A DNA stretch of 64,000 bases from Roseiarcus sp963829505 (GTDB taxonomy: Bacteria > Pseudomonadota > Alphaproteobacteria > Rhizobiales > Beijerinckiaceae), in the NCBI GenBank assembly GCA_963829505.1, contig CAWHIL010000001.1, forward strand, positions 434,001 to 498,000. The letters are read 5' to 3'. Made by a program: the position numbers and the translations under genes. Below, piece by piece: positions 1-8,420 of the stretch (position 1 is its first letter; each line of letters begins with the position of its first letter). The notes under the pieces are model-generated. The model was not told the origin of the DNA, ran no database searches, and saw only the letters and a program-made list of their open reading frames with translations.

Positions 1-70
1 ACGGCAGCCTTTATATCTATGGGCGAACGGGCGGACCCTTGACCTCCGCGCCGGAAAGGAAATCACCGCA

Positions 71-412
71 ATGGCGAACGCACGTGAACGGATCGAGAAG
101 CTGATCGCGGAACACCCGGTCGTTCTCTTCATGAAGGGGACGCCTGATTTCCCACAGTGCGGGTTCTCCGGCCAGGTCATCCAGATCCTGGAATACGTCG
201 GCGCGCCGGTCCATGGCGTCAATGTCCTCGAGGACGCCGAGATCCGCCAGGGCGTCAAGGAATTCTCCAACTGGCCGACCATTCCCCAGCTTTACGTCAA
301 TGGCGAATTCATCGGCGGGTGCGACATTACGCGCGAAATGTTCCAGTCGGGCGAGCTGGCCGACACGCTCAGAGCGGCGGGCGTCGAGCTGAAGAGCAAG
401 GCGAGCGTCTGA
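71..412 (+). CDS. grxD: Monothiol glutaredoxin, Grx4 family
   Basis: A 113-residue protein with the monothiol active site CGFS (Cys30, in PQCGFS) and the WPTIPQLYVNGEFIGGCD segment that forms the glutathione-binding side of the fold. Family members bind a glutathione-ligated [2Fe-2S] cluster and, usually with BolA, move iron-sulfur clusters and signal iron status in the cytosol. Length is normal for the family. The ATG at 71 follows a ggaaaggaaatc purine stretch that serves as ribosome binding site. A bolA gene is the usual upstream neighbour, but only 70 bases are visible here and I cannot identify one. The following 300 bases are non-coding, so phaZ probably has its own promoter. Confidence 0.95.
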   Translation: MANARERIEKLIAEHPVVLFMKGTPDFPQCGFSGQVIQILEYVGAPVHGVNVLEDAEIRQGVKEFSNWPTIPQLYVNGEFIGGCDITREMFQSGELADTLRAAGVELKSKASV

Positions 413-711
413 TTCGCTTGGGCGCGCCGGGGCCCATGCGGCGGCCCGGAGCGCTGGAACTGTTACTCTCTAAAGTTGAAGTCATTCCCCCGCGAGGCGG
501 AACGCTGCGGCGCGCGGCGCCCCTGCGCCAAATCGTCGCGTTGACGCGTGCCGCAACCTCCTGCGTTTTCATGCGTTATGATCTTTGCGGCGTGCATTTC
601 GCAATGCGCCATAGCCGTAAGCCCAATTGCAAACCTTTGGCGTCATACTTACGGTATGCGTCAAGGGAACGGCGCTAAACGGGAACTCAACTAACCCGGG
701 GGAACCGCTCT
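413..711. other. Intergenic region before phaZ
   Basis: About 300 bases with no convincing gene. The second half is clearly less GC-rich than the surroundings and probably holds the phaZ promoter. A 7-base inverted repeat lies at 615-654 and is listed separately. I see no RNA gene or terminator. Confidence 0.5.
610..658. promoter_or_regulatory. Candidate operator upstream of phaZ
   Basis: CCGTAAG at 615-621 is matched by its reverse complement CTTACGG at 648-654, with flanking CATA and TATG extending the symmetry. The arm centres are about 33 bases apart, roughly three helical turns. The site ends about 55 bases before the phaZ start. A PHB-responsive repressor such as PhaR would be a reasonable partner, but that is inference from the neighbouring gene only. 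Confidence 0.3.
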
Positions 712-2070
712 ATGTTACGGTCCTATTCGTACCAGATGTATGAGATGGCCCACGTCGCGCTCGCGCCTGCGCGCGCGCTCACCGACACCACCCATTTCAT
801 TTTCCGCAATCCGTGGAACCCGCTGTCGAACACGACGGTCGGCAAGAACCTTTCGGCCGCCGCCGAGCTCTTCGAACGGATGACCCGCCGCTACGGCAAG
901 CCGACCTTCGGGCTCGACGAGCTCGAGATCGACGGCGTCGTCTATCCGATCCTCGAGGACGTCGTCTGGAGCCGGCCGTTCTGCAATCTGCGGCACTTCG
1001 TCCGCCCTGGTTTCCCGCACGCGGAGGACCAGCCGAAGCTGCTCATCGTCGCGCCGATGTCCGGCCATTATGCGACGCTCCTGCGCGGCACGGTCGAAGC
1101 GTTCCTGCCGTATTGCGACGTCTACATCACCGACTGGACGGACGCGCGGCTCGTGCCGGCCGCTGTCGGCGCCTTCGATCTCGACGACTACATCGACTAT
1201 CTCAGGATGATGCTCGACCACCTGGGCCCCGGCGTCCATACCCTCGGCGTCTGTCAGCCCGGCGTGCCGCTGCTCGCCGCCGTCTCCATCATGGAGGAAA
1301 ACGGCGACCCGAACGCGCCCGCCAGCATCACCCTCATGGGCAGCCCGATCGACACAAGGCGCGGCCGGACCTCGGTCAACGAGCTCGCCGAGAAGCGCGG
1401 CGTGGAATGGTTCAAGCACAACGTCATCCATACGGTGCCGTTCCCCTATCCGGGCCTCGGGCGCCGGGTCTATCCCGGCTTCCTGCAGCTTTCGGGGTTC
1501 ATGGCGATGAACCTCGATCGCCACGTCAACGCGCACCTCGACATGTTCAACCATCTCGTCCAGAACGATGGCGATTCGGCCGAAAAGCACCGCGACTTCT
1601 ACGATGAATATCTGGCGGTCATGGACATGGACGCCGCCTTCTACCTGCAGACGATCGAGAAGGTGTTCATCAAGCACGAGCTGCCCAAGGGCGAGATGTT
1701 CCACCGCGGCCAACTCGTCGACCCGAAGGCCATCCGTCGCTGCGCCCTCATGACCGTCGAGGGCGAGAAGGACGACATCGCGGGCGTCGGCCAGAGCAGC
1801 GCCGCGCTCGACCTCTGCGTCAACATCCCGGAGTCGAAGAAGGTCGGCTACATCCAGCTGGACGTCGGGCACTACGGCGTCTTCAACGGCTCGCGTTTCC
1901 GCAACGAAATCGTGCCGCGGATGCGGGGATTCTGGGCGATGGTCGACGGCAAGCCCACGCAGTTCGTCCCGCCCGTCAGAGTTAAGTCCGCCAAGGCGAA
2001 CGGCGCCAAGAAGCCGGCCCACGTCCGGGCGCCGGCGCACGCGCCCCGCGAGGCGCCCCTTCACGCGTGA
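712..2070 (+). CDS. phaZ: Intracellular polyhydroxybutyrate depolymerase
   Basis: A 452-residue cytoplasmic enzyme that releases 3-hydroxybutyrate units from native PHB granules. It has the family's alpha/beta-hydrolase core with a cysteine in place of the lipase-box serine (GVCQPG, Cys181), as in the PhaZ1 type of Cupriavidus. A probable acid lies in GEKDDIAG and the histidine in LDVGHYGVF near the C-terminus. The last 40 residues are a Lys/Ala/Pro-rich tail. The ATG at 712 is preceded by cccgggggaacc, a strong purine-rich site. The stop overlaps the start of the next gene by 4 bases (GTGA). The released monomer would feed bdhA, which is present at about 42 kb. Confidence 0.93.
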   Translation: MLRSYSYQMYEMAHVALAPARALTDTTHFIFRNPWNPLSNTTVGKNLSAAAELFERMTRRYGKPTFGLDELEIDGVVYPILEDVVWSRPFCNLRHFVRPGFPHAEDQPKLLIVAPMSGHYATLLRGTVEAFLPYCDVYITDWTDARLVPAAVGAFDLDDYIDYLRMMLDHLGPGVHTLGVCQPGVPLLAAVSIMEENGDPNAPASITLMGSPIDTRRGRTSVNELAEKRGVEWFKHNVIHTVPFPYPGLGRRVYPGFLQLSGFMAMNLDRHVNAHLDMFNHLVQNDGDSAEKHRDFYDEYLAVMDMDAAFYLQTIEKVFIKHELPKGEMFHRGQLVDPKAIRRCALMTVEGEKDDIAGVGQSSAALDLCVNIPESKKVGYIQLDVGHYGVFNGSRFRNEIVPRMRGFWAMVDGKPTQFVPPVRVKSAKANGAKKPAHVRAPAHAPREAPLHA

Positions 2071-2582
2071 GGGGCGCGGCTCGCGCATGGGCGACCGCGT
2101 GCGGGATCGCCGGCGCGCTTTTTGCGGCGCCGGCTGAGGCCGGCCATCTCGTTGCGCGGCCCGGCGGCTATCCGCCGGGCGCCATCGTCATCAGCCAGTC
2201 GGCGCGCAAGCTCACCCTCGTCCTCGACGGCGCCACGGCGATCGTTTACGCAGTCGCGGTCGCGCGCCGCGGCATGGAGTGGACCGGCGCGGCGCATGTC
2301 GCCGCCAAATACGTCGAGCCGGCCTGGTCGCCTCCGGACTCGGTCCGTCGCGACCACCCCGACCTGCCGGACGTCATACCCGGTGGGGCGCCGAACAATC
2401 CGATGGGCGCGCGGGCGCTCAAGCTCGACCGGGACGAGATCGCGATCCACGGCACGACCCGGGCGATGCGCGGCTCGATCGGCTCGGCCGCCTCCTACGG
2501 ATGTATCCGCATGCTGAACGAGGACGTCATCGACCTCTTCGATCGCGTCGCCGTCGGCGCGCCGGTGACGATGGCGCCCTGA
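2067..2582 (+). CDS. L,D-transpeptidase (ErfK/YbiS/YkuD family)
   Basis: A 171-residue exported protein. Residues 1-25 form a signal peptide ending in APAEAG. The YkuD domain follows, with the catalytic signature IAIHGT and then GSAASYGCIRM (catalytic Cys near residue 147). The family makes 3-3 cross-links in peptidoglycan or attaches proteins to it in the periplasm. Translation starts at GTG 2067, overlapping the phaZ stop, so the two are probably coupled even though their roles look unrelated. The gene converges on tauC with 16 bases between the stops. Confidence 0.88.
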   Translation: MRGAARAWATACGIAGALFAAPAEAGHLVARPGGYPPGAIVISQSARKLTLVLDGATAIVYAVAVARRGMEWTGAAHVAAKYVEPAWSPPDSVRRDHPDLPDVIPGGAPNNPMGARALKLDRDEIAIHGTTRAMRGSIGSAASYGCIRMLNEDVIDLFDRVAVGAPVTMAP

Positions 2583-2598
2583 GACCTGCGCCGGCCCC

Positions 2599-3447
2599 TC
2601 AGCTTTGCCCCTTCCACGGAACGAGCCAGCGCTCCAGCGCCCGCATCGCGAAGGAAAAAGCGAAGGCCGAGATCGCAATGACGCCGATGCCGACAAACAC
2701 ATAGTCGGTCGCCAGGAACTGTGAGGCCGACATCACGAAATGGCCGACGCCGCGGGTCGCTGCGATCAGTTCGGCCGCGACGAGCGTGCTCCAGCCGACG
2801 CCGATGGCGATGCGGGTCCCAGTGAGGATCTCCGGCAGCGCCGAGGGCAGGACCACCTCGCGCAAAAGCTGGAGTCTCGTCGCCCCGAGCGACAGCGCGG
2901 CGTTGACGCGCTCAAGCGACACCGATCGCACGCCGGCCTGTGCGGCGATTGCGATGGGGGCGAACATCGCCATCGTCAGGAGCGCGATCTTCGAGGCCTC
3001 GCCAATGCCGAGCCAGATGATCATGAGCGGCAGATAAGCAAGCGGCGGCAGCGGCCAGTAGAATTCGATCGGCGCGTCGAACACGCCCTTCGCCCAGCGG
3101 CTGAGCCCCATGAAGAGGCCGACCGGCACGCCGAGCGCGATCGCGATCGCAGCGGCGATCAAAATGCGCGCCAGGCTCGCGCTGACATGTTCCGCCATCG
3201 AGGCGTTGGCGTAGCCGTCCTGATAAAAGGAGACGGCGGCGTCGAACACCTCACGGGGCGTCGGCAGGAAGAGATGCGGAACGAGCCGCGCCTCCGAGAC
3301 CGCCCACCAGGCCGCGATGAGGACGACCGCAGTCCCGATGCTGATCGGCAAGGTCGACCGCTCGCCGGGGCCGAAGCCGTGCATCTTCACGACGCGCACG
3401 TCATCGGTCGGGGCGTCGAGTTCCGTGTCGGTCGCGAGGTCGGTCAT
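2599..3447 (-). CDS. tauC: Taurine/aliphatic sulfonate ABC transporter permease
   Basis: A 282-residue inner-membrane protein of the BPD_transp_1 superfamily with about six membrane segments after a 35-residue cytoplasmic N-terminus. The cytoplasmic coupling loop reads EVVLPSALPEILTGTRIAIG, the usual EAA motif that docks on the ATPase. It forms the membrane channel with the TauB-like ATPase. Its ATG overlaps the tauB stop by 4 bases, so the two are translationally coupled. The taurine assignment rests on the tauD gene across the divergent promoter. SsuC-type alkanesulfonate permeases are very similar, so substrate range is uncertain. Confidence 0.88.
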   Translation of the reverse strand: MTDLATDTELDAPTDDVRVVKMHGFGPGERSTLPISIGTAVVLIAAWWAVSEARLVPHLFLPTPREVFDAAVSFYQDGYANASMAEHVSASLARILIAAAIAIALGVPVGLFMGLSRWAKGVFDAPIEFYWPLPPLAYLPLMIIWLGIGEASKIALLTMAMFAPIAIAAQAGVRSVSLERVNAALSLGATRLQLLREVVLPSALPEILTGTRIAIGVGWSTLVAAELIAATRGVGHFVMSASQFLATDYVFVGIGVIAISAFAFSFAMRALERWLVPWKGQS

Positions 3448-4235
3448 TCGGCGGCTCTTCCATAGATCTCGTCCTGATGGACAATGGCGCGGACGCGGTC
3501 GCGAAGCTCGGAGAACTCCGGCGCGCTCTTGACCGCGCGGGCGTCGCGATCGCGCACGAAGGCGCGGACGAAGTCGAGGTCGAAGCGCGCGACGATACGA
3601 CCCGGGCGCGGCGACATGACGATGAGCTCGGTGCCGAGGAACAGCGCCTCCTCGATCGAATGGGTGATGAAGAAGATCTGCTTGCCGGTGCGCGACCAGA
3701 CGTCGACCAGCAGCTCCTGCATCGCTTCGCGCGTCATGCTGTCGAGCGCGCCGAACGGTTCGTCCATGAGCAGGATCGCGGGATCGGGCGCAAGCGCGCG
3801 GGCGATGCCGACCCGCTGGCGCATGCCGCCCGAAAGCTCATAAGGAGCGGCGTCGGCGAATTCCTTGAGGCCCACGAGATGCAGGAGGCGCATCGCCCGC
3901 TCGCGCCGCTCCTTGCGGCCGTGGCCCGCGAATTTCAGACCGAGCGCGACATTCTCCACCACCGTCTTCCAGGGTAGGAGCGCGTCCTTCTGGAACACCA
4001 CGCCGCGCTCGGCGCCGGGTCCCGCGACCGCGCGGCCGTTCAGCGTGATCGCGCCGGACGAGAGCGGCAGAAAGCCCGCCATGGCGTTGAGAAGCGTGGA
4101 CTTGCCGCAACCCGACGTGCCGAGCGCGACGACAAAGGCGCCTTCGGGGATGTCGAACGACACCCGGTCGAGCGCGTGGACGAGCCTGCCGTCGCGCGCG
4201 GCGAACCAGACCGACGCCTTGTCCACCCGAAGCAT
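3444..4235 (-). CDS. tauB: Taurine/sulfonate ABC transporter ATPase
   Basis: A 263-residue cytoplasmic ATPase. It shows Walker A (GTSGCGKST), Q-loop region FQKDALLPWK, signature LSGGMRQRV, Walker B ILLMDEPFGALD and the switch histidine in FFITHSIEE. It belongs to the TauB/SsuB/NrtD group that powers sulfonate, taurine or nitrate importers. I chose the ATG at 4235 (MLRVDKASVWF), which gives normal family length; the open frame continues upstream only through the tauA-tauB spacer. That spacer holds a strong terminator-like hairpin, which should lower tauBC expression relative to tauA. Confidence 0.92.
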   Translation of the reverse strand: MLRVDKASVWFAARDGRLVHALDRVSFDIPEGAFVVALGTSGCGKSTLLNAMAGFLPLSSGAITLNGRAVAGPGAERGVVFQKDALLPWKTVVENVALGLKFAGHGRKERRERAMRLLHLVGLKEFADAAPYELSGGMRQRVGIARALAPDPAILLMDEPFGALDSMTREAMQELLVDVWSRTGKQIFFITHSIEEALFLGTELIVMSPRPGRIVARFDLDFVRAFVRDRDARAVKSAPEFSELRDRVRAIVHQDEIYGRAAE

Positions 4236-4246
4236 CGCAAGGATCT

Positions 4247-4289
4247 CCAAAAAGAAAGGCGCCGCCGGACCTTTTTCGCCGGCGACGCC
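4247..4289 (-). terminator. Intrinsic terminator/attenuator between tauA and tauB
   Basis: Read on the minus strand, an 11-bp stem (arms at 4289-4279 and 4268-4258, GC-rich with one G-U pair) closes a 10-base loop and is followed at once by TTTCTTTTT. This is a textbook Rho-independent terminator placed after the tauA stop and 12 bases before the tauB start. It most likely stops many transcripts after the binding-protein gene, giving the excess of binding protein that ABC importers need. Confidence 0.72.
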
Positions 4290-4312
4290 GCCCCCCCGTG
4301 GGAGGGAGAGCT

Positions 4313-5335
4313 TTAAGAGCCGGCGCCCTTCTCGACCGCGATCACGACGTCGGGCGTGACGAAGGCGGCGTAGGAGGGCAGCACCTCGGAGATCTTCTTC
4401 TGGTCCTTCAGGAACGCGGCCGTCTGTTTGAGGATTCCGGCGAGGCCTGATTTCTCGCCGCCGCCGAGCCAGGCGTCCGACGCCTGCGCCTTGGGCGACA
4501 GGAGATTGAGGTTCTTGAGCGCGGCCGCCTGATCGACGGCTGTGCCGCCGAGCAGAGTGGCGAGAGTCCTGGCGTTGTCGCTGTCGGGCCCCCACTTGGC
4601 GGGGTCGTTGGCGAACGAGGCCTGTTGCTTGGCGATCACGCCGGCGAAGGCTTTCAGGAAGTCGGGATGGTCCTTGGCGAAGGCGCCGGTCGCGACCCAG
4701 GCGGAGAAGGTCGGCGCGCCCTTTTCGGCGACGTCCTTCGAGGTGACGAGCACTTTGCCGTTCTTCTTCAGTTCGTCGAGAGCCGGGTTCCAGACAAAGC
4801 CGCCGTCGAGGTCGCCGCGATTGTAGCCGGCGACGATGTCGGGCTGCGGGATGGCGAAGACCTGCACGTCCTTTTCGGTGAGGCCGACGCTCTTGATCAG
4901 CGCGAGCAATTGATAATGGTCGGTTGAAACCGGCGCGGCGGCGAGCTTCTTGCCTTTGAGATCGGCGAGCGAATTGATGCCCGAGCCGTTGCGCACGACG
5001 AGCGCCTCGTCGATCCCGGAGATCGAGGCGAGATAGAACGCCTTGACGTCGAGGCCGCGCGAAGTCGCGGCGGCGAACGGGCTCGAGCCGACGTAGCCGA
5101 TCTGCACGTCGCCGGAGGCGATCGCAGCGAAGATCTCGGCGCCCGAATTAAAGCGGCGGAAATCGATCTCGACCCCCGTCGCCTTGTCGAATTCGCCATT
5201 GGCGATCGCCACCGAGGAGGGGAGCGCGTCCGTCTGATAGCCGACGACGACTTTGTCCGCGGCTTGAGCGCCGGAGACGCCCAGCCAGGCGAAGGCGGCG
5301 AGAGCGCCGGCCGTGAGGAGGTGCGTGAGCTTCAC
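4313..5335 (-). CDS. tauA: Taurine ABC transporter periplasmic binding protein
   Basis: About 340 residues with a clear signal peptide (MKLTHLLTAGALAAFAWLGVSGAQA, cleavage after AQA). The mature protein has the TauA/SsuA/NrtA fold: VVVGYQTDALPSSVAIANG, then the FNSGAEIFAAIASGDVQIGY segment with the GSSPFA motif, and VWNPALDEL in the second lobe. TauA captures taurine in the periplasm and delivers it to TauBC. The start is a GTG directly before KLTHLL; longer in-frame starts would place extra residues before the signal peptide. It is transcribed divergently from tauD. Confidence 0.9.
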   Translation of the reverse strand: MKLTHLLTAGALAAFAWLGVSGAQAADKVVVGYQTDALPSSVAIANGEFDKATGVEIDFRRFNSGAEIFAAIASGDVQIGYVGSSPFAAATSRGLDVKAFYLASISGIDEALVVRNGSGINSLADLKGKKLAAAPVSTDHYQLLALIKSVGLTEKDVQVFAIPQPDIVAGYNRGDLDGGFVWNPALDELKKNGKVLVTSKDVAEKGAPTFSAWVATGAFAKDHPDFLKAFAGVIAKQQASFANDPAKWGPDSDNARTLATLLGGTAVDQAAALKNLNLLSPKAQASDAWLGGGEKSGLAGILKQTAAFLKDQKKISEVLPSYAAFVTPDVVIAVEKGAGS

Positions 5336-5458
5336 GTTTGCAAATCCTTTTGATGAGTTTGGCCCGGCGCGCGAACCGGGGAGAGAGCGGTTTACGCGCC
5401 GGGCCGCCGAGCATCGAAGCCGCGACAAGGGGAATGATGCGCATCCCAACAACTTTAG

Positions 5459-5471
5459 TCAAGTAACTTGA
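5459..5471. promoter_or_regulatory. Palindromic operator candidate in the tauA-tauD divergent region
   Basis: TCAAGTAACTTGA is a perfect palindrome with 6-base arms around a central base. It lies in the only AT-rich stretch between the divergent tauA and tauD starts. An adjacent tataaaat at 5481-5488 is a possible -10 element. The position suits a regulator controlling both transcripts, such as a LysR- or GntR-type sulfonate regulator, but none is encoded nearby. Confidence 0.4.
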
Positions 5472-5556
5472 TAGACAAAATATAAAATGAGCGCTAGCAA
5501 GGGGAGGCCGGGGCCGCTCGCCTGCGGACAGCCTCATTTTTTGAAAGCCAAGCGCC

Positions 5557-6396
5557 ATGACCACCAGCACCGATCTTGTCGTCGCTCCGCTTACTCCGGC
5601 CATCGGCGGCCTCGTCTCGGGCATCGATCTGTCGCGGCCGTTGTCCGACCGGTCGATCGCGAGCCTGCGCGCCGCTGTCGCGGAAAGGCACGTGCTGTTC
5701 TTCGAGAACCAGACGCTCGAGGCCGCCGCGCAGCGGGACTTTGCCGCCAGATTTGGAAAGCTGCACGTTCATCCGGTGTATCCGACCGTGGATGGGATTC
5801 CCGAGATCACACTGATCGAGACGCGCACGGGTTCGCTTCCCGACAACGACAACTGGCACACCGACGTAACCTTCATCGAGACGCCGCCGTTCGGCGCGGT
5901 GCTCAGCCCGAAACATCTGCCGCCGAGCGGCGGCGATACGCTCTGGTCTTCGACGGTCGCCGCCTACGAGGGGCTTTCCGAGCCGATCCGGCGGCTGGTC
6001 GACGGACTGACCGCCGAGCATGATTTCCAGCACGGGTTCCGCCGCTACCTCTGGGGCGTCGGCGAGCGCAAGGCTTCCTGGGAGCGCGCGGTCGCGGCCA
6101 ATCCGCCCGTGGTCCATCCCGTGGTGCGAACGCTCGAGGACGGCCGGCGCGGTCTTTTCGTCAACGAGGGTTTCACCTCCCGCATCCTCGAGCTCAAGCC
6201 GAAGGAGAGCGACGCGCTTTTGTCTTTTCTGCTGGCGCATCTCGCGAAACCCGAGTTCACCGTGCGCTGGCGCTGGAAGCTCGGCGATGTGGCCTTCTGG
6301 GACAATCGGCTGAGCACGCATTACGCGACGCTCGACTATTTGCCCGAAAGCCGCACCATGGCGCGGGCCGCCATTCTCGGCGACCGGCCGCGCTGA
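5557..6396 (+). CDS. tauD: Alpha-ketoglutarate-dependent taurine dioxygenase
   Basis: A 279-residue cytosolic Fe(II)/2-oxoglutarate oxygenase that splits taurine into sulfite and aminoacetaldehyde, freeing sulfur. The iron ligands are visible as the HxD pair in NWHTDVTF and the distal histidine in STHYATLDY, with the 2-oxoglutarate-binding arginine in ESRTMARAAI. Length matches TauD/TfdA proteins. The ATG at 5557 lies across the divergent region from tauA, so import and desulfonation are probably co-regulated by sulfur status. Related enzymes act on other sulfonates or aryloxyacids; the transporter context favours taurine. Confidence 0.9.
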   Translation: MTTSTDLVVAPLTPAIGGLVSGIDLSRPLSDRSIASLRAAVAERHVLFFENQTLEAAAQRDFAARFGKLHVHPVYPTVDGIPEITLIETRTGSLPDNDNWHTDVTFIETPPFGAVLSPKHLPPSGGDTLWSSTVAAYEGLSEPIRRLVDGLTAEHDFQHGFRRYLWGVGERKASWERAVAANPPVVHPVVRTLEDGRRGLFVNEGFTSRILELKPKESDALLSFLLAHLAKPEFTVRWRWKLGDVAFWDNRLSTHYATLDYLPESRTMARAAILGDRPR

Positions 6397-6475
6397 ACCT
6401 CGTGCGGCGGGGCGCCGGGCGGCGCTTGCCGCTCGCGCCTGCGCCGGTAAGGTTGGCGTTGGATCGGGAGCCGTC

Positions 6476-7378
6476 ATGCCTCGCGCGCGCGCCAACGGGA
6501 TCGACATCGCCTACGAGAGCCTCGGGCGCGCCGGCGATCCGGCGATCCTTCTGATCCACGGGCTGAATACGCCGCTCACCGGATGGCCCAATTCGCTCTC
6601 GGACGGGCTCGTGGCGCGCGGCTTCCAGGTGGTGCGGTTCGACAACCGCGACGTCGGCCGCTCGACGTTCTTTTCCGAACTCGGCGCCCCCGATATCGTG
6701 GCCATGATGGCTGAGCTTGCGGCCGGCCGCCGGCCCGTCCCGCCCTATCCGCTCGACGCGATGGCCGACGACGCGGTCGAACTCTTGGACGCGCTCGGGA
6801 TCGAACGCGCCCACGTTGTCGGCGCGTCCATGGGCGGCGCGATCGCCCAGCTTGTCGCCCTCAACCATCCGGAGAGAGCCTTGAGCCTCGTCTCGATCAT
6901 GTCGACCGCCGGGCGGCGCGACGTCGCTGAGCCGAAGCCGGAGGCGCTCGCCGCCCTGACCGCGGTCCCCGCGAGCCCGAGCCGGGCGGACCGGCTGAAA
7001 ACGGCGATCGCGGCGGTGAAGGCGATCAGCGGCTCGGCGCCCCAGAGCGACGCGGAGCTCGTCGCCTATCTCGGGCGCAGCATCGACGCCACGCCCCTGG
7101 ATCCCGCCGCGGCCGCCCGTCAGTTCGCCGCGACGCTCGCCGCTCCGGCGCGCAACAAACGGCTCGGCCAGCTCGACATGCCGGCGCTCGTCATCCACGG
7201 AGCCGAGGACCCGATCGCTCCGCCGGCGTTCGGAGAGGATACGGCCCGGAGCATCCCCGGCGCGAAGCTCCTGATGGTTCCTCGCATGGGCCACGACTTC
7301 AAGGAGGCGCTGATGCCGGTCTGGATCGAGGCGATCGGCGATTTCGCGGCTCACGTCGAGCAGCGTTTGCGCGGTTGA
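6476..7378 (+). CDS. Alpha/beta hydrolase, copy 1 of a tandem pair
   Basis: A 300-residue cytosolic alpha/beta-hydrolase. The oxyanion region is LLIHGLNT, the nucleophile elbow is VVGASMGGAIA (Ser in GASMGG), the acid is near IHGAEDPIAPP and the histidine is in RMGHDF. The family includes esterases, lactonases and C-C hydrolases; the substrate cannot be read from sequence. A closely related second copy follows 52 bases downstream, so the pair arose by tandem duplication. The ATG at 6476 opens MPRARANGIDIAYE, which matches the start of copy 2. Confidence 0.85.
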   Translation: MPRARANGIDIAYESLGRAGDPAILLIHGLNTPLTGWPNSLSDGLVARGFQVVRFDNRDVGRSTFFSELGAPDIVAMMAELAAGRRPVPPYPLDAMADDAVELLDALGIERAHVVGASMGGAIAQLVALNHPERALSLVSIMSTAGRRDVAEPKPEALAALTAVPASPSRADRLKTAIAAVKAISGSAPQSDAELVAYLGRSIDATPLDPAAAARQFAATLAAPARNKRLGQLDMPALVIHGAEDPIAPPAFGEDTARSIPGAKLLMVPRMGHDFKEALMPVWIEAIGDFAAHVEQRLRG

Positions 7379-7430
7379 CGCTTCGCGCCGATCGTCTATC
7401 CGTCTCGCTCCTTATCGCGGAGAAAAGAAC

Positions 7431-8328
7431 TTGCCGAACGCTCGCGCCAACGGAATCGACATCGAATACGAAAGCTTCGGGCGCATCTCGGATCCGGCGA
7501 TCCTGCTCATCATGGGCGTCACGGCGCCGATGCTGAACTGGCCCGAACTCGCTCTGCCGCGGACTGGCGGCGAAGGGCTTTCGCGTCATCCGCTTCGACA
7601 ACCGCGACATCGGCCGATCGACCCATCTCGAGGCGCTCGGAAGGCCGAACCTGACGGCGCTGATCGCCGAGGCGACGGCGGGGCGTCCGGTCGCCGCGCC
7701 CTATGGGCTCGAGGACATGGCGGCGGACGCGGTCGGGCTTCTCGACGCGCTCGACGTCCCGCGCGCCCATATCGTCGGCGCCTCGATGGGCGGCATGATC
7801 GCGCAGCTTGTCGCGATCCGCCATCCCGAGAAAACCGCGAGCCTCGTCTCGATCATGTCGACGACAGGGCGGCCCGAGGTTTCCCAGCCGACGCCCGAGG
7901 CCTTCGCCGCCATCCTGTCACAACCGGCGAGCCTCGCCCGCGAGGACAGGATCGCGCGCGGCCTGAACGTCTGGCGGGTGATCGGGAGTCCGGGTTTTGC
8001 GGCGAGCGACGCGGAACTGAGGGAATTCGTCGGGCGCGGCGTCGACTATGCGCCCTACGATCCGGCCGGCATGGTCCGCCAGATGGCGGCGGTCCTCGCC
8101 GCAAAGCCGCGCAACGAACGGCTTCGCTCAGTAACCGCGCCGACGCTCGTCATCCACGGCGACGCCGATCCGCTGATCCCGGTGACGGGCGGGCGGGACA
8201 CGGCCGAGAGTGTTCCGGGGGCGGAGCTTTTCGTGATCGAAGGGGCGGGGCACGACGTCTTCGAGGCGCTGGTTCCAATCTACGTGAAGGCGATCGGCGA
8301 CTTTGCGGCGAAGGTCGAGGCCGGTTAG
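7431..8328 (+). pseudogene. Alpha/beta hydrolase, copy 2 of the tandem pair, frameshifted
   Basis: Paralogue of the preceding gene (MPNARANGIDIEYESFGR at the start, nucleophile elbow VGASMGGMIAQLVA, acid HGDADPLIP, histidine GAGHDVFE). The reading frame breaks near 7548, in GAACTCGCT. The first 39 residues are in one frame, and everything from SLCRGLAAKGFRVIRF onward is in the next frame. Removing one base restores a 298-residue protein colinear with copy 1. The start would be TTG 7431 behind ggagaaaagaac. Either it is a recent pseudogene or the extra base is a sequencing error; no second lesion supports long decay. Confidence 0.8.
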
Positions 8329-8420
8329 ACGGACCCGGCCGAAGCGCCTTTACGGCCGTCGCGTCCTTCGCTTAAGGTCCCGCCCCTCGCCGCATTGACG
8401 GCGCCCGGAGGATTTTCGAG

